Source: Quercus robur
Taxonomy: Eukaryota > Streptophyta > Magnoliopsida > Fagales > Fagaceae
Reading direction: 5' to 3'
Length of the DNA: 64,000 nucleotides
Assembly: GCF_932294415.1 (NCBI RefSeq)
Contig: NC_065536.1
Coordinates: 10,281,974-10,345,973 of the forward strand
The notes under the pieces were generated by a model that saw only the letters and a program-made list of their open reading frames with translations, had not been told where the DNA came from and ran no database searches. The translations under genes were made by a program, and so were the position numbers. The first letter of the stretch is position 1. The number at the start of each line of letters is the position of its first letter. This document shows, piece after piece, positions 21,042-33,372 of this stretch.

Positions 21042-22495
21042 ACTATAATATTGTCTACTGCATGACATGATGTGATAATGAATAAGATCACTACTGGAGG
21101 TAGAGGTTCAAGCCATGCGTGTGGATCTAATCAACTGAGAAAGATTTAAATCTATCTTTCTTCAATACTTTTGTAGTTTAAGGTAAATTTGCATCTTTGC
21201 TCCACTTCATGTATCATTTTCTTCATATTGTACCTTTTTTTTTTCTTCCTCTCTTTTGCTGAAGGAGGAGAGGAACTTCTGTAGATGGTGATAAACAATG
21301 TATGTAGTTTGGCTTGCACTTAATTTGCAGTTTTCATGACAGATCTTAATGTTATATGATGGTACATAGAACTTCTATAGAAAGCATTCCGGTATTTTAA
21401 TTTAAAAAGAAAACAATATGTGAAATTTATTTCTACATTAATTGAAATTCAAATTTTGATCATTAATTTTTACTTATTGGAGTTTTATTTGAGAATTTAC
21501 CATATTAAACTCACATTTAAGAACAGAAGGTGCTGGCCAATATATGTAGTTTGGCTTGAATTTTGCAGTTTATACTTTTTTTGATAAGTGAATTTTGCAG
21601 TTTATACTTGATAGATACTAATGTTAAGATGGTACTGTCATGAGCAGTTCTTGATTTTGAAAGGAAATAAACTTGACAATAGTTTAGAGGACAGTGTAAG
21701 AAGAGTCCATTTTGGATAGGCACTCAGATTCTGGGGAGCTAGACACAATCTTGGTTTACTAAATTGGTAGCTATAAACGAATTTTAAACTTTTCTATGTG
21801 GTTGATCACTTCTCACTTCTTCTAAAGACTAAGGATCATTTAGGGATGAACATTGGTTAATGAGATGTAATTATTCCCATTTTTGGGATTAAAACTTAAT
21901 TTGTTCTCTACTGTGATTTATTCACATTATTCTGTTTTTTTTTTTTTTTTTTCTTCTCAACTGTAAGAACTGACACATATTCCTCTTCAATTTATTTATT
22001 TTTTCAGTAAAATTTATCAAGTGATTATAATCCAATTATATTTTTCACTGTAATTAATTTACTTAGCTCTTGAGCTGGCATTCCTCCAGAATGATAAGAC
22101 CTTGTGCATGCAGCGTTTATTTTAGGTGTCTGTAGAATAGTCATATAAGAATTCCTTGTCACCTATATTGCTATTTAATCACTGGTATATCAGATTTATT
22201 TTTATGCTTATATGCATGGACCTATCAGCACTTGAGAGTTGAGACTTCAACTGAGTTAACAATAGAATATCCCCCTTTCCCCCCTCATTTTTCTTAGGGT
22301 TTTCTTATATTGCCTAGCATCTAGCTGAATCTAAATCTTCCAATATTGTACTATAACCACTAGTCAACTCATCATGAAAGAGTATAATCCAAATCTGTTA
22401 GCAGACCAAAAAGGTCAAGAACCAAAATTAATTAAGGATCAAAGTACTTATTCATTTCAGTTCTGTGAGCATTCTCCACCAACCAGAACCCCCAT
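21042..22495. other. NF-YB 3' flank and intergenic DNA
   Basis: Two partly similar blocks, near 21300-21370 and 21540-21650 (both tatgtagtttggcttg, then ttgcagttt, then taatgtta and gatggtac), indicate a local duplication of 3' flanking sequence with a period of about 240 bases. A T-run lies at about 21938-21952. No gene was seen. Confidence 0.5.
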
Positions 22496-22832
22496 TCTCT
22501 CACTAAAAGAGAAGGCAAATGAGAATCAAAAGTGAAGGCTTCAGTTCAAGCATCCAATCCCATTAGTTCTAAGTAGATCCTCTCATTTTCACTTAAAGAG
22601 AGGCAAATGAGAATGAGAAGAGAAGGTTTCAGGTCAAAGATCCAATCCCATTAGTTCTAAGTAGATCCTCTCATTTTCACTTAAAGAGAGACAAATGAGA
22701 ATGAAAAGTGAAGGTTTCAGGTCAAAGATCCAATCACATTAGTTCTAAGTACATCCTCTCATTTTCACTAAAAGAGAAGGCAAATGAATGTTTCAGTTAA
22801 AAGATCCAATCACATTAGTTCTAAGCAGATCC
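22496..22832. repeat. 88-bp tandem repeat, about four copies
   Basis: Copies start at about 22496, then at 22581, 22669 and 22757. Each contains caaatgagaatga, aaggtttcag, gatccaatc(c/a)catta and gttctaagtagatcc. Copies 2 and 3 are exactly 88 bases. Copy 4 is about 76 because of an internal deletion. The repeats are non-coding. Confidence 0.88.
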
Positions 22833-24336
22833 TCTCAATTGCATTATAATTCTCACTAACAAATCCCATCTGAATTTTTCTGAATAAACTTCCTCACAAA
22901 GTTTTTTTCTGCAAAATATATCATGCTAGCAGGTTGATATATATTACTCAAATGGTAATAGTCAAACTAGGCTAAACATTGCACTCACACTAGGTTTAGG
23001 ATTTCGGTAACCCTTGAACTAGGGACCACTATCACGTGGCTTTACATGACATGATTAATCGTGAACACCCAATTAAATCTATGGCATGCTTTATATTTTA
23101 CTCTTATGCAAATAGATTAGGGTAATTTTCCCATAAAAGTTGATTGTAAAGGTGCTGCTAATCAAATTTAAAATTTTTTGTCAGAGCTAGGGTTTTCAAC
23201 ATGCTGCCTAGGGTTTCTATAAACTCTTGGGACCACTTCTCAACTATCATCTCTCATATATTCTTTTCCCACTCTTTTTCTCTCATTTCCAAAAGATTTA
23301 ATTGGTACAATTAGTGTGGAAAATCTTCCACTAAGTATGTTTCCTACAAAGGTATGGAACAAAGTCCCACTTATTAAGTTACCCTATATAAAAGGAGAGA
23401 AATTTCTCAAAATTGAGCATGGTTGATACTATATATTATTAGACTAGTTGATAAAAAAGCTGAAAACCTCACAAACCATCTATGCCACTGCAGTACGGCC
23501 ATGAAATAGTTTCCTTTGTAGAATCAAAGAAAACCTTAGTACATTTGGAGCAACCATACCAAGACAGTATTGCATGTGTTATGGTGTTACTTACTAGGAC
23601 AATGTTGAAAAGTTCAAAATTTAGGACTAATTATACCAATGTAGTAAGTACTACTGTGTAATAGTTTCCTTGATAGAATAATTTCGAAAACCACAAAGAA
23701 TTATGGGACCAACTGCAAAATATATTGCAGTACTAAATATATGACGGTTTCCTTGATTGAATGATTTCAGATAAATGTTGCTTCCATGGACTCCGACCAC
23801 GGATTTATGGTATCGAGCTTCATAACCTTCTCACACTGCAAGATTACTTGTGCAAACTGGCACTTTGGCAACAGTGATTTGAATTTAATTATAGCAAACC
23901 GGCAATATGTTCCGCAATTGGTGCATCCATTTTCCAGGCTGAAGGGCAAAGGCATCATGACTTGTCCCTGTGAATTGCAGCAGCCCATCATAGGAAAAGT
24001 GTAACTTTGTTGCAAAAATTAATTGCGTGTGACCTAAAAGTTTATCCAAAGAGGCTGCATTGATCTTCTTAATATATATTTTTTCCCTACCCCAATGATC
24101 CATGGTTCACCTAGCTAATGCATGCATAGTTGCATACACATGCCTTCTAGCATTTAGTCATGACAATCTGCATTATAGAGGGACATAGTACAATGCAAAA
24201 GTAGGTATAAACTTTTTTATTTCAATAAGAATTCCACACGTAATAGTTTAGTTTTGAAAGCTGTAATGTCAACCTCTAAGCAAATGACTTAATTATATTG
24301 AGCATTGCTATTTCGCTAATACAATCTACTTACTAC
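22833..24336. other. Intergenic DNA with a weak repeated word, no gene supported
   Basis: The words agtttcctttgtagaat, agtttccttgatagaat and ggtttccttgattgaat recur at about 23508, 23664 and 23748 with about 80-150 bases between them, a decayed repeat. Open frames of 72-82 codons overlap on both strands at 23767-24103. They show no domain and I cannot choose a coding strand. Confidence 0.45.
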
Positions 24337-24356
24337 AAGGTAGAGATCTCTACCTT
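24337..24356. repeat. 20-bp perfect palindrome
   Basis: AAGGTAGAGATCTCTACCTT is its own reverse complement. It ends six bases before the 64-bp palindrome. Confidence 0.9.
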
Positions 24357-24362
24357 TTCTAG

Positions 24363-24426
24363 AAAAAAAGGGTACTCAAATGAATACATTTTCTAGAAAA
24401 TGTATTCATTTGAGTACCCTTTTTTT
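24363..24426. repeat. 64-bp perfect palindrome without a loop
   Basis: The left arm 24363-24394 (A-run, gggtactcaaatgaataca, ttttct) is the exact reverse complement of the right arm 24395-24426. The centre is TTCTAGAA. There is no spacer and no mismatch across 32 pairs. Confidence 0.95.
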
Positions 24427-25470
24427 TCTTTTGGGTCAATTATTGATTGTAGTAAAGATTAATAAGCATTCAAACATTTATTTATTTTCCTTTCTTCCCT
24501 TGGCAACCAAAAGGAAAGCATTAAGCTTGTTGATTTCTAACCATTATTGAGTTCTTCACTGGTGATTACTTGGACAAAAACTATTACATGCTTGAGAAAG
24601 TTGACAACAAGCGGTTGTTATACGTGGCCTAATCAGTCCAACATTTATGATGTTAAAATCATATAGAGTTAATTATTGGATGGTAATTAATGTCATATTA
24701 ATTAACAATTCTAGTGAGATATGTATAACTACTAGCAACATACTTGTTTTTGGGATATATATGTAATATGTCAAGGGCATCGATGTCTTCAAGGACTTTT
24801 TAATGTGTTATTAGACTATTCAACCAATAAGCACCTGAATTTCCTGCACTTTGATTAATGCAAACTGTTTAAAACCCATCAACACAATAGATTTATAGGA
24901 CTCATTCAGTTATTCATCCATCTGGTTTCTGACCAGGTTCTAGTTAGCTAAACGTGAAGCTTTGATATGTATCCTGGGTGACAGTTTAAAAACTTGAAGC
25001 TGTACCCAACACTGGCTTAAGGTTTGCATCATGCTTAACAAGCAGAAAGCCCCAAAGGGTTGGTCTTCCTCAAACTCATGATCACTCAACATGGGAGTCC
25101 TAAGTTTGACTTTTGTCACTAACATTCTCTGAACTTTTTGAGGTCATCCTAGGGATCTAGTTTGTATAATATGGGAGACTGTATAAATATATATGCCAGG
25201 GGTTAGTGAAGTACTCAAAACAGTTTTAAAAGAAATGGGGAGGTAGAGGAAGACCAAGAAGAAGAAAAGGCAAGCAATCAAGCAGGAATCCTAAAATGTT
25301 TGGCCTTTGATGAGGTTGGATTAGATAGACTTTTTTTTTTTTTTTATTGCACCGATCCATTTTACCAAACGATAGTATGAAAAAGAAAACCGTGAAGACA
25401 CCCAACAAGGGATTAAGGTTGGGTCCGAGCAAGTCAATAGAGAGCCTAAAGAGAGAGAGAGAGAGAGAGG
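24427..25470. other. Intergenic DNA, no gene seen
   Basis: AT-rich DNA ending in a (GA)n tract at about 25450-25469. Short overlapping frames at 24940-25125 and 25226-25503 are low in complexity or unrecognised. Confidence 0.45.
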
Positions 25471-25471
25471 G

Positions 25472-25717
25472 TAAATTGTCATGGTTGTAATGGTCATTCT
25501 CAAGATTTTAATTGAGTTGAGGCAAGCATTAAAAGTTTAAGACTGGTTGAAGAAGAGTTGAACTCATTACCAAGCAAGATTACATATTCAAGAATAAATT
25601 GTCATGGTTGTAAATGGTCATTCTCAAGATTTTAATTGAGTTGAAGCAAGCATTAAAAGTTTAAGATTAGTTGAACAAGAGTTGAACTTATTACTAAGCA
25701 AGATTATATAATCATGC
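25472..25717. repeat. 123-bp tandem duplication
   Basis: The unit taaattgtcatggttgta...agcaagattac at 25472-25594 is repeated at 25595-25717 with a few changes. Both copies share tggtcattctcaagatttta and gcaagcattaaaagtttaag. It is non-coding. Confidence 0.88.
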
Positions 25718-27554
25718 TTTATTCTTTTTTTTTTTCTTTTTAAGGCTTGATTTTTTCCATAGACTATTTCATTAGCTTATTCTTTTTTCATCTAAAATAA
25801 ATACTATAACTAGGAATTTTTATCACTTTACAAATCTATACTAATAAGTAATAATTAACATATAGTTGAGAATATATATTATTTGAGTTAATTAGATATA
25901 TTAACTTAAATTTATGAATTTTTAGAAATTAGATTTACCAATCTTCTATTACTAGTAATTAGTATCAATTTTACTACTAAACTAAGTAAGTTTTTTTTTT
26001 TTTTTTTATCAATAACTAAGAGGAATAGTACATCTATAACATTTTTTACAACACTTTCATAACTTAAATACAATAATTTGATATCTTATAAATTTATGTA
26101 CTCAAATTCAATCTTTATGTCTTCGGTTTATAAACCTCGCTAGTACTTACAAAAGTTAGGCCTTTTTGTAAATGCTAGTATTGTAAGTCTTGTCTTCCCA
26201 CTCCCTCCTTGACAATATTATCTCAAAAAAAAAAAATCAATCTTAAGTCAGCTTGTTTATGGATAAATTATAATGTAGTTTTGCTAGTTCAATACCTAAG
26301 TTTAAACCTGAGCTTGAATTTGATTAGTTTGCTAAATAAATAAACACGTTTTTTTTTTTTTTTTTTTTGGCAGTCAATACTGAACACTTTGATTTATTTT
26401 CATCTCCTAAAAAATATATTCATTTTATTTAACAGCCTTAATTCTTTGACTATGACATTGGTAAGCCCATACAAGTTAAGGCTTGGTAAGGTACCTTGCC
26501 GAAAATTAGATCCTACATTGGTAAGGTCCGTTAGCGTTTGCAATTGCACACGCCCATATGCTTTAGGGTCTCTATATTTTTGAGTCGGGCTTTTGAACAG
26601 TTGGATCTCAGTTTTGTGGATGACAGAATGTTGACGCAAAATTTTAGCCCAAGTTTGCCCTTTTCAGCCCAACCTTCAACTTTCACTTTGTAAATTTACA
26701 CCATTTTAATTTTATAGCTCATGTCTATCATTTTTTTAAAAATAAAAAATTAAAAACCAATTGGCGAGATTGAATCCAAGACTTAAACTAATCCCAACCA
26801 CTACTGCTTCACTGCCTAAGTCAAGGACCAGGTGCTTCATCCAACATTTTGATTTTTACCTCATAATTCAATTTGGTCAATAGGATGAGGTCTACATATA
26901 TAAGACACAAATGGTTCATGAAAACAATTAGGGGCAAAAAAATATCCACATGCTTTAGCATCTCATAAACATAAACTTAACTCAAAATAAAAAGAGTGTG
27001 ACCCTTAATGCAAATTGCTTGAGCCAAAGCAGTATAAGAACAAAAAATCGACCATCCATGCATACTCGCATTAAAACTTGATGATCCCTTCAGTTCGAGT
27101 TGATAAGAGAAGTTTATGATCACCTCTATATACTCCTTAGCAAATCTTAATTGCAAGTGCAATATTTCAGCTATTTTTAAGAAATCAGTGACTTGTGATC
27201 TCCAGAATCTAATACACCACCACAGTGCCACCTCCTAGTTCATCCTCCAGATTCAGTATTCTCCTCTACCTCAGGTACATCCTTTGTCAAAGCCGGTTGT
27301 GACCTACAAGACCCCTAGAGGAAACTACAGAGAAGGCATCCTACCCATTAATTTGATGTATGAATAGTCAGGCAAAATGAAGAGGAGGCATGCATTTGGT
27401 CAAATGTGAGTGCACACTTCTAATAACCTTGTCCCAGTGGTAGGATGCTGACAAGTTGCAGTTAGTTAAAGCTAGTTCTAATGAAGTATGAATCATGGCA
27501 GACATTTCCAAAATCAAAGTCTATCAAGTAAGGTAAGCAAAATAATCCCAAAAA
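25718..27554. other. Intergenic DNA and probable 3' flank of the minus-strand gene at 27.6 kb
   Basis: Long T-runs lie near 25992-26007 and 26350-26368. A retroposon-like poly-A tail (ctcaaaaaaaaaaaa) lies at about 26222-26236. A minus frame at 26977-27231 is just downstream of the stop at 27555 and could be 3' UTR. No separate gene is supported. Confidence 0.4.
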
Positions 27555-29973
27555 TCAAGTAATTTGATTTACAAAAGCTTCAACAAATCCCCAGCCATCA
27601 TCAAGATCAGGTCCCACCCAATAACCAGCTATTATCATGTGGGTACAAGAATTCAAGGGACAAGAACTAGTTTCAGAAGGAAATATTGAGGGTGTAATTA
27701 AGTGATGTCGATGGCTCCAGTTCACAGATAATATGCCTTTATTTGCATTGCAGATGGTAAGAAGCTTTGTTGCTGCAAACGTAATTCGTACAATCAGCTT
27801 AAAAAGAAAAAAACGGATAGCATTGTTCAAATGTTGAATATAAACGAAGTCCTAAACATTATGCCTTGCTTTAGCATCTAAAAGTGATCCATACTATTAT
27901 TAACTTATTATTGGAACTTGAATTGGTCTCGTATCATCAACAAATTATCACTCAAGAGTTAAAAGAAGCAACATCATACACGTATTGGTTATTGATTTTG
28001 AAGGTAATTGTCTTTCTTTAAAAAATCCATTCATGGGGTAACCAAAATTCACATAAAAAGCTTTTTATCCCCTCCCAATGTAGAGCAAAACAACACTTCA
28101 AAACTCAAAATGCAGGTAGCTGACCAAGGTTCAAACAGGATAAAAGCCTAAAAATGAGAAACAATCATGCTTTAATGCTTCAAACAGGAGGCATAAATGG
28201 TAAATGAGCAAGGAGATAAATAAAGAAAACCTGTTTTGGCAGTTGCTTGGTTTGAGAGTCTACCATGATATGATTTCCTTGGATATATTTCCTGGAGGCA
28301 AGTCCCAACAAACAATAAGCACAACAGATCAAATACACACAATTCCATAAATAAAACACCAACCAGGGCATCATGTGTAAGAAACAAATATTAAGTAACA
28401 GTTTTCAAAAAAAATATTGTGCAGAACTACTACAATGTAGCCCTATACTTAATTTGACAAATTGTAGCATAACCTAAAGAATCATTAGGATAAATCAAAC
28501 TAGTGATACAAGAAACCCATTTTGGTTATTGAGCAATTATCAAAAAGGCAATACAAGACATTAACTTTTGGTAATTGAGCAATATTTGTGAGCCATTATT
28601 TATTCATTATGAACATCAATGAGTTTTTACTCATGAGTAACATGCAGTGTCCTGTTTAGTTAACCAGCAACAGTGGCTGCAAAGAAGGTGATCCACATGT
28701 GTTTGACAAAAAAAACTCATTCACACAATCAGTTGCATATAAAAGCAAATAGCATGCAGACATACGGAAACCAATGACAACTAACTGTTGTCATACCCCA
28801 GCATCTGTTTGATAAAGCTTAAACATTTCTGGTTAACCATTCATTAATTAGTGACGAAACAAAACTCAGTTTCTATGTATGATCCACTGTGAAAGGTTGC
28901 ACATTTTAAAAGTTGGTGATGAATCAAAAACTTCAACCAAAAAAAAAAAAAAAGCCCCACACAACATTTTGGGTGACAACAACGCTTCTAATTTATCATG
29001 CTCTTGGTTTATGTATCAACTAATCAACCTCATACTATTTGCTGTTAAAGGGTAAGCAACAACAAATATACTTAGCCAAGATTAAATAGTCTTCAAATTC
29101 AAGATTTAAATGGCTCTTTCTCATTACCCATGGTTCCCTTATCTATATTTTGACCTTTGACAAGTACTAACACATCAGAAAGGATAATTGAAAAAGAACA
29201 GACACTTTGTAGATACAGAACCTCAATTCCACAATACTAAACTGAGATAATTCTTACTTTTGCTCTTGTTCTTTTTCCCTTCAGATTCTCAGCAGCCAAA
29301 CGTGGCTCGAATTCAGGCAACAATTTTCAGTATCAAATTCCTAGACTGACCAAGAATCATTTGAAAGGACAAACATCTATAACTATAATAAGAACTAGAA
29401 AAGAAGCTACAATTAACTTAATTCTCATTCTCTCGACCCGTTTGGTTGCCGAGAAAATGTGAGAACAGAAAAATTCCAACATTGTTTTTTTTCACTTCTG
29501 CTCAAAGATAAAAAAACGAACACACTATCTATAATAAGAATTAGAAAAGAACCTACGAGAAACACTACTGGAAAGGGTAAATTTTCATTCTTTCCACCCG
29601 TTTGGTTCCCTAGAAAATGTAAGAAAATAAAATCTTGACACTGTTTATTAACATTTTTTGCTTTAAAATGGGTGAAAAGAAAAAGAACCTAACTAAGCAA
29701 ACAACAGTGGCTGTAATGGGTCACTTGGGTGAATTTAATTGCATTTTTTTAATGTGGGTATTTTCATATAGTAGAAATTAAGAATTTTTCTCTTTTTTTT
29801 TTCTCTGACATTTTCTCAGCAACCAAACATGGGTTATGGAGAAAACGTTTTTTTGTGAGTGAAGTAGTAAAAGCTAAAAGTTTTGTAAGAGAGATTTGGC
29901 AAAAGGGTACCTGAAAAAGGATTGTTGGAGGGCAGAGAGGCATGGAGAAGCTTATGGAGAGCAAGCACGCCAT
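27555..29973 (-). CDS. Unrecognised four-exon gene, 129-residue protein, possibly organelle-targeted
   Basis: Hand-built model on the minus strand: exon 1 29973-29911, exon 2 29305-29258, exon 3 28291-28231, exon 4 27772-27555. All junctions are GT-AG and the phases fit (0, 0, 1), giving 390 coding bases including the stop. The product starts MACLLSISFSMPLCPP, a Ser-rich hydrophobic head without acidic residues, as in plastid or mitochondrial transit peptides. A basic stretch follows (ENLKGKRTRAKEIYPRKSYH). It ends AGYWVGPDLDDGWGFVEAFV plus five residues, which looks like a conserved C-terminal motif. I do not recognise the family. The exon 2 acceptor (TTCGAG) is weak and is the least certain junction; an alternative reading of exon 3 as membrane-spanning was considered. 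The upstream flank carries ggcccaggac-type (site II-like) and AACGGTGTCGTTTT words, as in broadly expressed plant genes. Confidence 0.5.
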
Positions 29974-29975
29974 TG

Positions 29976-32186
29976 AAGCTTTGAACTTCAAATTACAGAC
30001 TCAGAGTTCTTCGTTTTGGTGCTTTAAGAAGGAGCTCAGAACGGTGTCGTTTTACTCTGACTAAAACTAAAATTTGCTCCTCCTAGTCCTGGGCCTAAAC
30101 CATTTTCTTTTTATTTTTTTGGGCTTTGTGGGCCGACAAAATATTTCCCTTATTCTGGGTTGGTGTTGGTTCACATAAAAATAAATAAACTAAAAAGGAA
30201 AAAAAAAAAAAAAAAAAAGAGAATGGATGTTACAAATGGGAATTAATCTATTGATTTTCAAATGCTAATAATACATCTTATCACCGAACCAGTCTATTAA
30301 TTTGTTAATTTTAACAATAATTTTAGATAGGCTTCAAAAAAAAAACAATAATTTTAGATAGTATGGAAATTACTACTAAACCATGAATTAGAATGTTAAT
30401 TAAATTTATAATATGGATTGGATATTACAAAAGATCATAATCTAAGGTTAATAGTTGCAATTTAGTAACCCATTTATAAGGTACTCCTTAATCCTATAAA
30501 TCTTTAACTTTTATTAGATGGATTATCACAAGATTGGAAAGTGAATAATATAAAAGATTTTAGCCATATAAAAGCACCATTGAGGAATTTTCCCGTTTCC
30601 AAAAAAAAAAAAAAAAACAGAATGGCAATTTTAATATATAGATAATAATAAAAAATCTACAATCCGCATCAATTAGAGGATTAAGGAAATATCAAGAACC
30701 TTATAAGTTATAACCCAATTAGTTGATATCTTTTTTATTGGAGTAAATCTTTGACATCACCTAAATGTGTCCCTGAGCATAATACAAGCCTTAATGCAAT
30801 AAGTTCTTTGTGAATCCAAAGAATGGAACTTTGAAAACCACTTGGAACAAACAACTCCAAATCTTAGGCAAACTCATCTGCAACTCGAAGATATAGCATT
30901 TTGAAGGAAGGAATGCTTATATGTTTTTTTTTTTTTTTTTTTTAATGGATTAGAACATATTAAGGAACAAGAGAGGGTCACAATCCATCTCCAATTTCTA
31001 GAACAAGAACCCAAGAAGGAAGAGAGGAGATGGAGATGGACCCATCCCAATTACAAGAGGCCGCCCAACAAACCAAATTGTAAGACATAAAATTAACATT
31101 CTTAGAGATAAAAATAAACTCAGATACTTCCATGACGAGTTTGGGATACATACGGACAAAAATAAACTTCAAATTCCATAGTTCTTCATTTTAATGCTTT
31201 TTTTTTCTTAGGTTTAGGGAGCTCAAAACGGCATCATTTTACTCTATTCTAAAATTTGCATGTGGCAAAATTTGCTCCTCCTAGGGCCTAAACCATTTTC
31301 GTTTTCTTTTTAGGCCTTTGAGGGCCTACAAAATATTTCCCTTATTCTGGGTTGGTGTTGGTTCACATAAAAATAAATAAATTTAAAAGGAAAAAAAAGG
31401 AGAAAAGAAATAAGAATGGATGTTACAAATTAATAGGAATTCTATTGATTTTCTAATATTAATACATCTTATCACTGAACCAGTCTATTAATTTGTTAAT
31501 TATGAAAAAAAATTTAGATAGTATAAAAATTACAAATAAACCTCAATTTGGAATGTTAATTAAATTTATAATATGGGTTGGATATTACAAATGACCATAA
31601 TCTAAGGTAAATATTTGCAATTTATTAATCCATTTATAAAGTACTCCTTAATCCTATGAATCTTAACTTTTAAAAGATGGAACTATCACGAGATTGGAAA
31701 GTGAATAGTATAAAAGCACCATTGAGCAATTTTCACATTTTTTTTAAAAAAAAAAAGACTGGAAATTTTAATATATAGAGAAAAAAAATGTACAATCAGT
31801 ATCAATTAAAGGATTAAGGAAATGACAAAAACCTTATAATTTAACTAGTTAACATGTTCTGTTTTATTCAAGTAAATCTTTGACATCACCCAAATGTGTC
31901 CTAAGCATAATACAAGCCTTAATGCAATAAGTTCTTTGTGAATCCAAAGAATGAAACTTTTGAGAACCACTTGGAACAAACAAGTTCAAATTTTAGGCAA
32001 ACTTATTTGCAACTCGAAGAAATAGCATTTCGAAGGAACGCTTATATCTTTTTTTTCTTTTTTTATAGATTAGAAAATGTTAAGGAACAAGAGAGGGTCA
32101 CAACATATCTCCAATTTCTTAAAGACAAAAATAAACTCGTTGCTTCCATGACAAGTTTGGGACACTTATGGACAAAATAAACCCGA
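29976..32186. repeat. ~1.19-kb tandem duplication upstream of the 129-residue gene
   Basis: Unit A is about 29976-31165 and unit B about 31166-32186. Shared landmarks in order are aacttcaaatt, gagctca(g/a)aacgg, ttgctcctccta, gggttggtgttggttcacat, gaatggatgttacaaat, accagtctattaatttgtta, aatacaagccttaatgcaat, aaccacttggaacaaacaa, ggaacaagagagggtcacaa and cttccatgac(g/a)agtttggg. Unit A begins at the 5' end of the 129-residue gene and carries its upstream sequence. Unit B is a second copy of that flank, without an intact copy of the gene. A T-run plus attached segment (30,925-31,010 and 32,047-32,120) inside both units may be an older retroposon. Confidence 0.85.
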
Positions 32187-33372
32187 TGCTTGGGACATTA
32201 ACTTATATCTGCATTAAGCTCGATTTGTTTATTAGATGAGCATTGCTCACTAATGAGGCGGTTTTGTTAGTGCTATAAGAGTGAGGAGTTTCAAAATCAA
32301 AGGTAGTATGGCCTTCCTTGAACCACGGAGTTTCAAATTAGTACAGAAGCACCAAAGTTGGTTTCAGCCTCGATAAATCTAGCAACATTAACAATGGAAC
32401 CTCCAAGTAATAGACCAACATATTTTTTTTGCCTCAAGAAGTCTTTGTTATTAGAAATATCCCCTTTGAGCACTAGTCCAGTTAGAGGAATTTTTAGCTT
32501 ATCAAATTATTAAACGACAAGCATTAATAGAAAGATAAATGCAGAGTTAAGAAAATGCATTGCGAATTGCCTTGCCCAGTTATTAAATTGGAAATAGAAT
32601 GAAGCCATAAAGCAGGGAAGAAACAACAGAACTTTATTTTACTTAATTTTTTTTATTGCTTGTTAATTAGATACTTTTCTTTTCGATTAAGTAAAACTGA
32701 TTTTATAACGGATATAGACATCGGGTATCTCACATCATGTAGATTTCACAGGTGTGTGAAACTCCAAGTGAGGCTCACCAAGTGCATATACCCAGAGCAG
32801 TGCAAAAATGTCTGGAAATCATGGAAACTGGCTACCATCTATGATTTTATTGTTGTGCAAGTATATATCACTTGGTGCCTCACAGCAGGGGTATATATAC
32901 ATTGGATATCTCACATCCTGCTTCCATGACGAGTTTGTATCAGAACTTATTCAGTAATTATGTTAGTTGATCCTTCTCATAGATGTGAGAATTGTTGTCC
33001 AAGATCAGCAAAACTCTGGATGCCATACACATTTTTCATTTAATTGGTTTCACAACCCCAAAAAAAAAAGAAAAAGAAAATAAGTAAATAGATAAAGGAA
33101 ATAGTGATTAGAGAAAAGATACAGAATTTCAGGTCTGTTTCAATAAAATGCATTAAGTATTCCTCAAGGACTCGGAGAATGATGCGACTCTAAGGTAAGA
33201 TTCAAGGATGCATTACCTGAAATCAGAGAAAATACAGTCAGTACAACTACAAATCAAAAAGTAGGGCTCAAATTGCTAATAACTGTTATTCCCTTTAAAA
33301 CAATGACAGAATCAAAACAGAACCAAATTGGAGCAAAGCTCCAATTAAAAGTTCAATCAAAATGGGCAGGAC
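32187..33372. other. Intergenic DNA between the duplication and the cyclin H gene
   Basis: A short fragment, gcttccatgacgagtttg at about 32,924-32,941, matches the end of the neighbouring duplication unit. Blocks gtgaggctcaccaagtgcat (about 32,770) and cacttggtgcctcac (about 32,868) are inverted copies of each other. The part next to 33,372 is presumably the cyclin H 3' UTR. Confidence 0.45.

Noticed and set aside
22496-22832. CRISPR-like array
   Set aside because: The units are contiguous 88-bp repeats without unique spacers, in a plant nuclear context.
23767-24103. Overlapping 72-82 codon frames on both strands, some Cys-rich on the minus strand
   Set aside because: No domain, no splice-compatible neighbours and no basis to pick a strand.
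28172-28387. Minus frames reading a hydrophobic, membrane-like segment (LVFYLWNCVYLICCAYCLLG)
   Set aside because: The segment lies before a good acceptor (cttgcctccag at 28,292). I treated it as intron because the exon after that acceptor keeps phase with its neighbours. A longer exon is not excluded.
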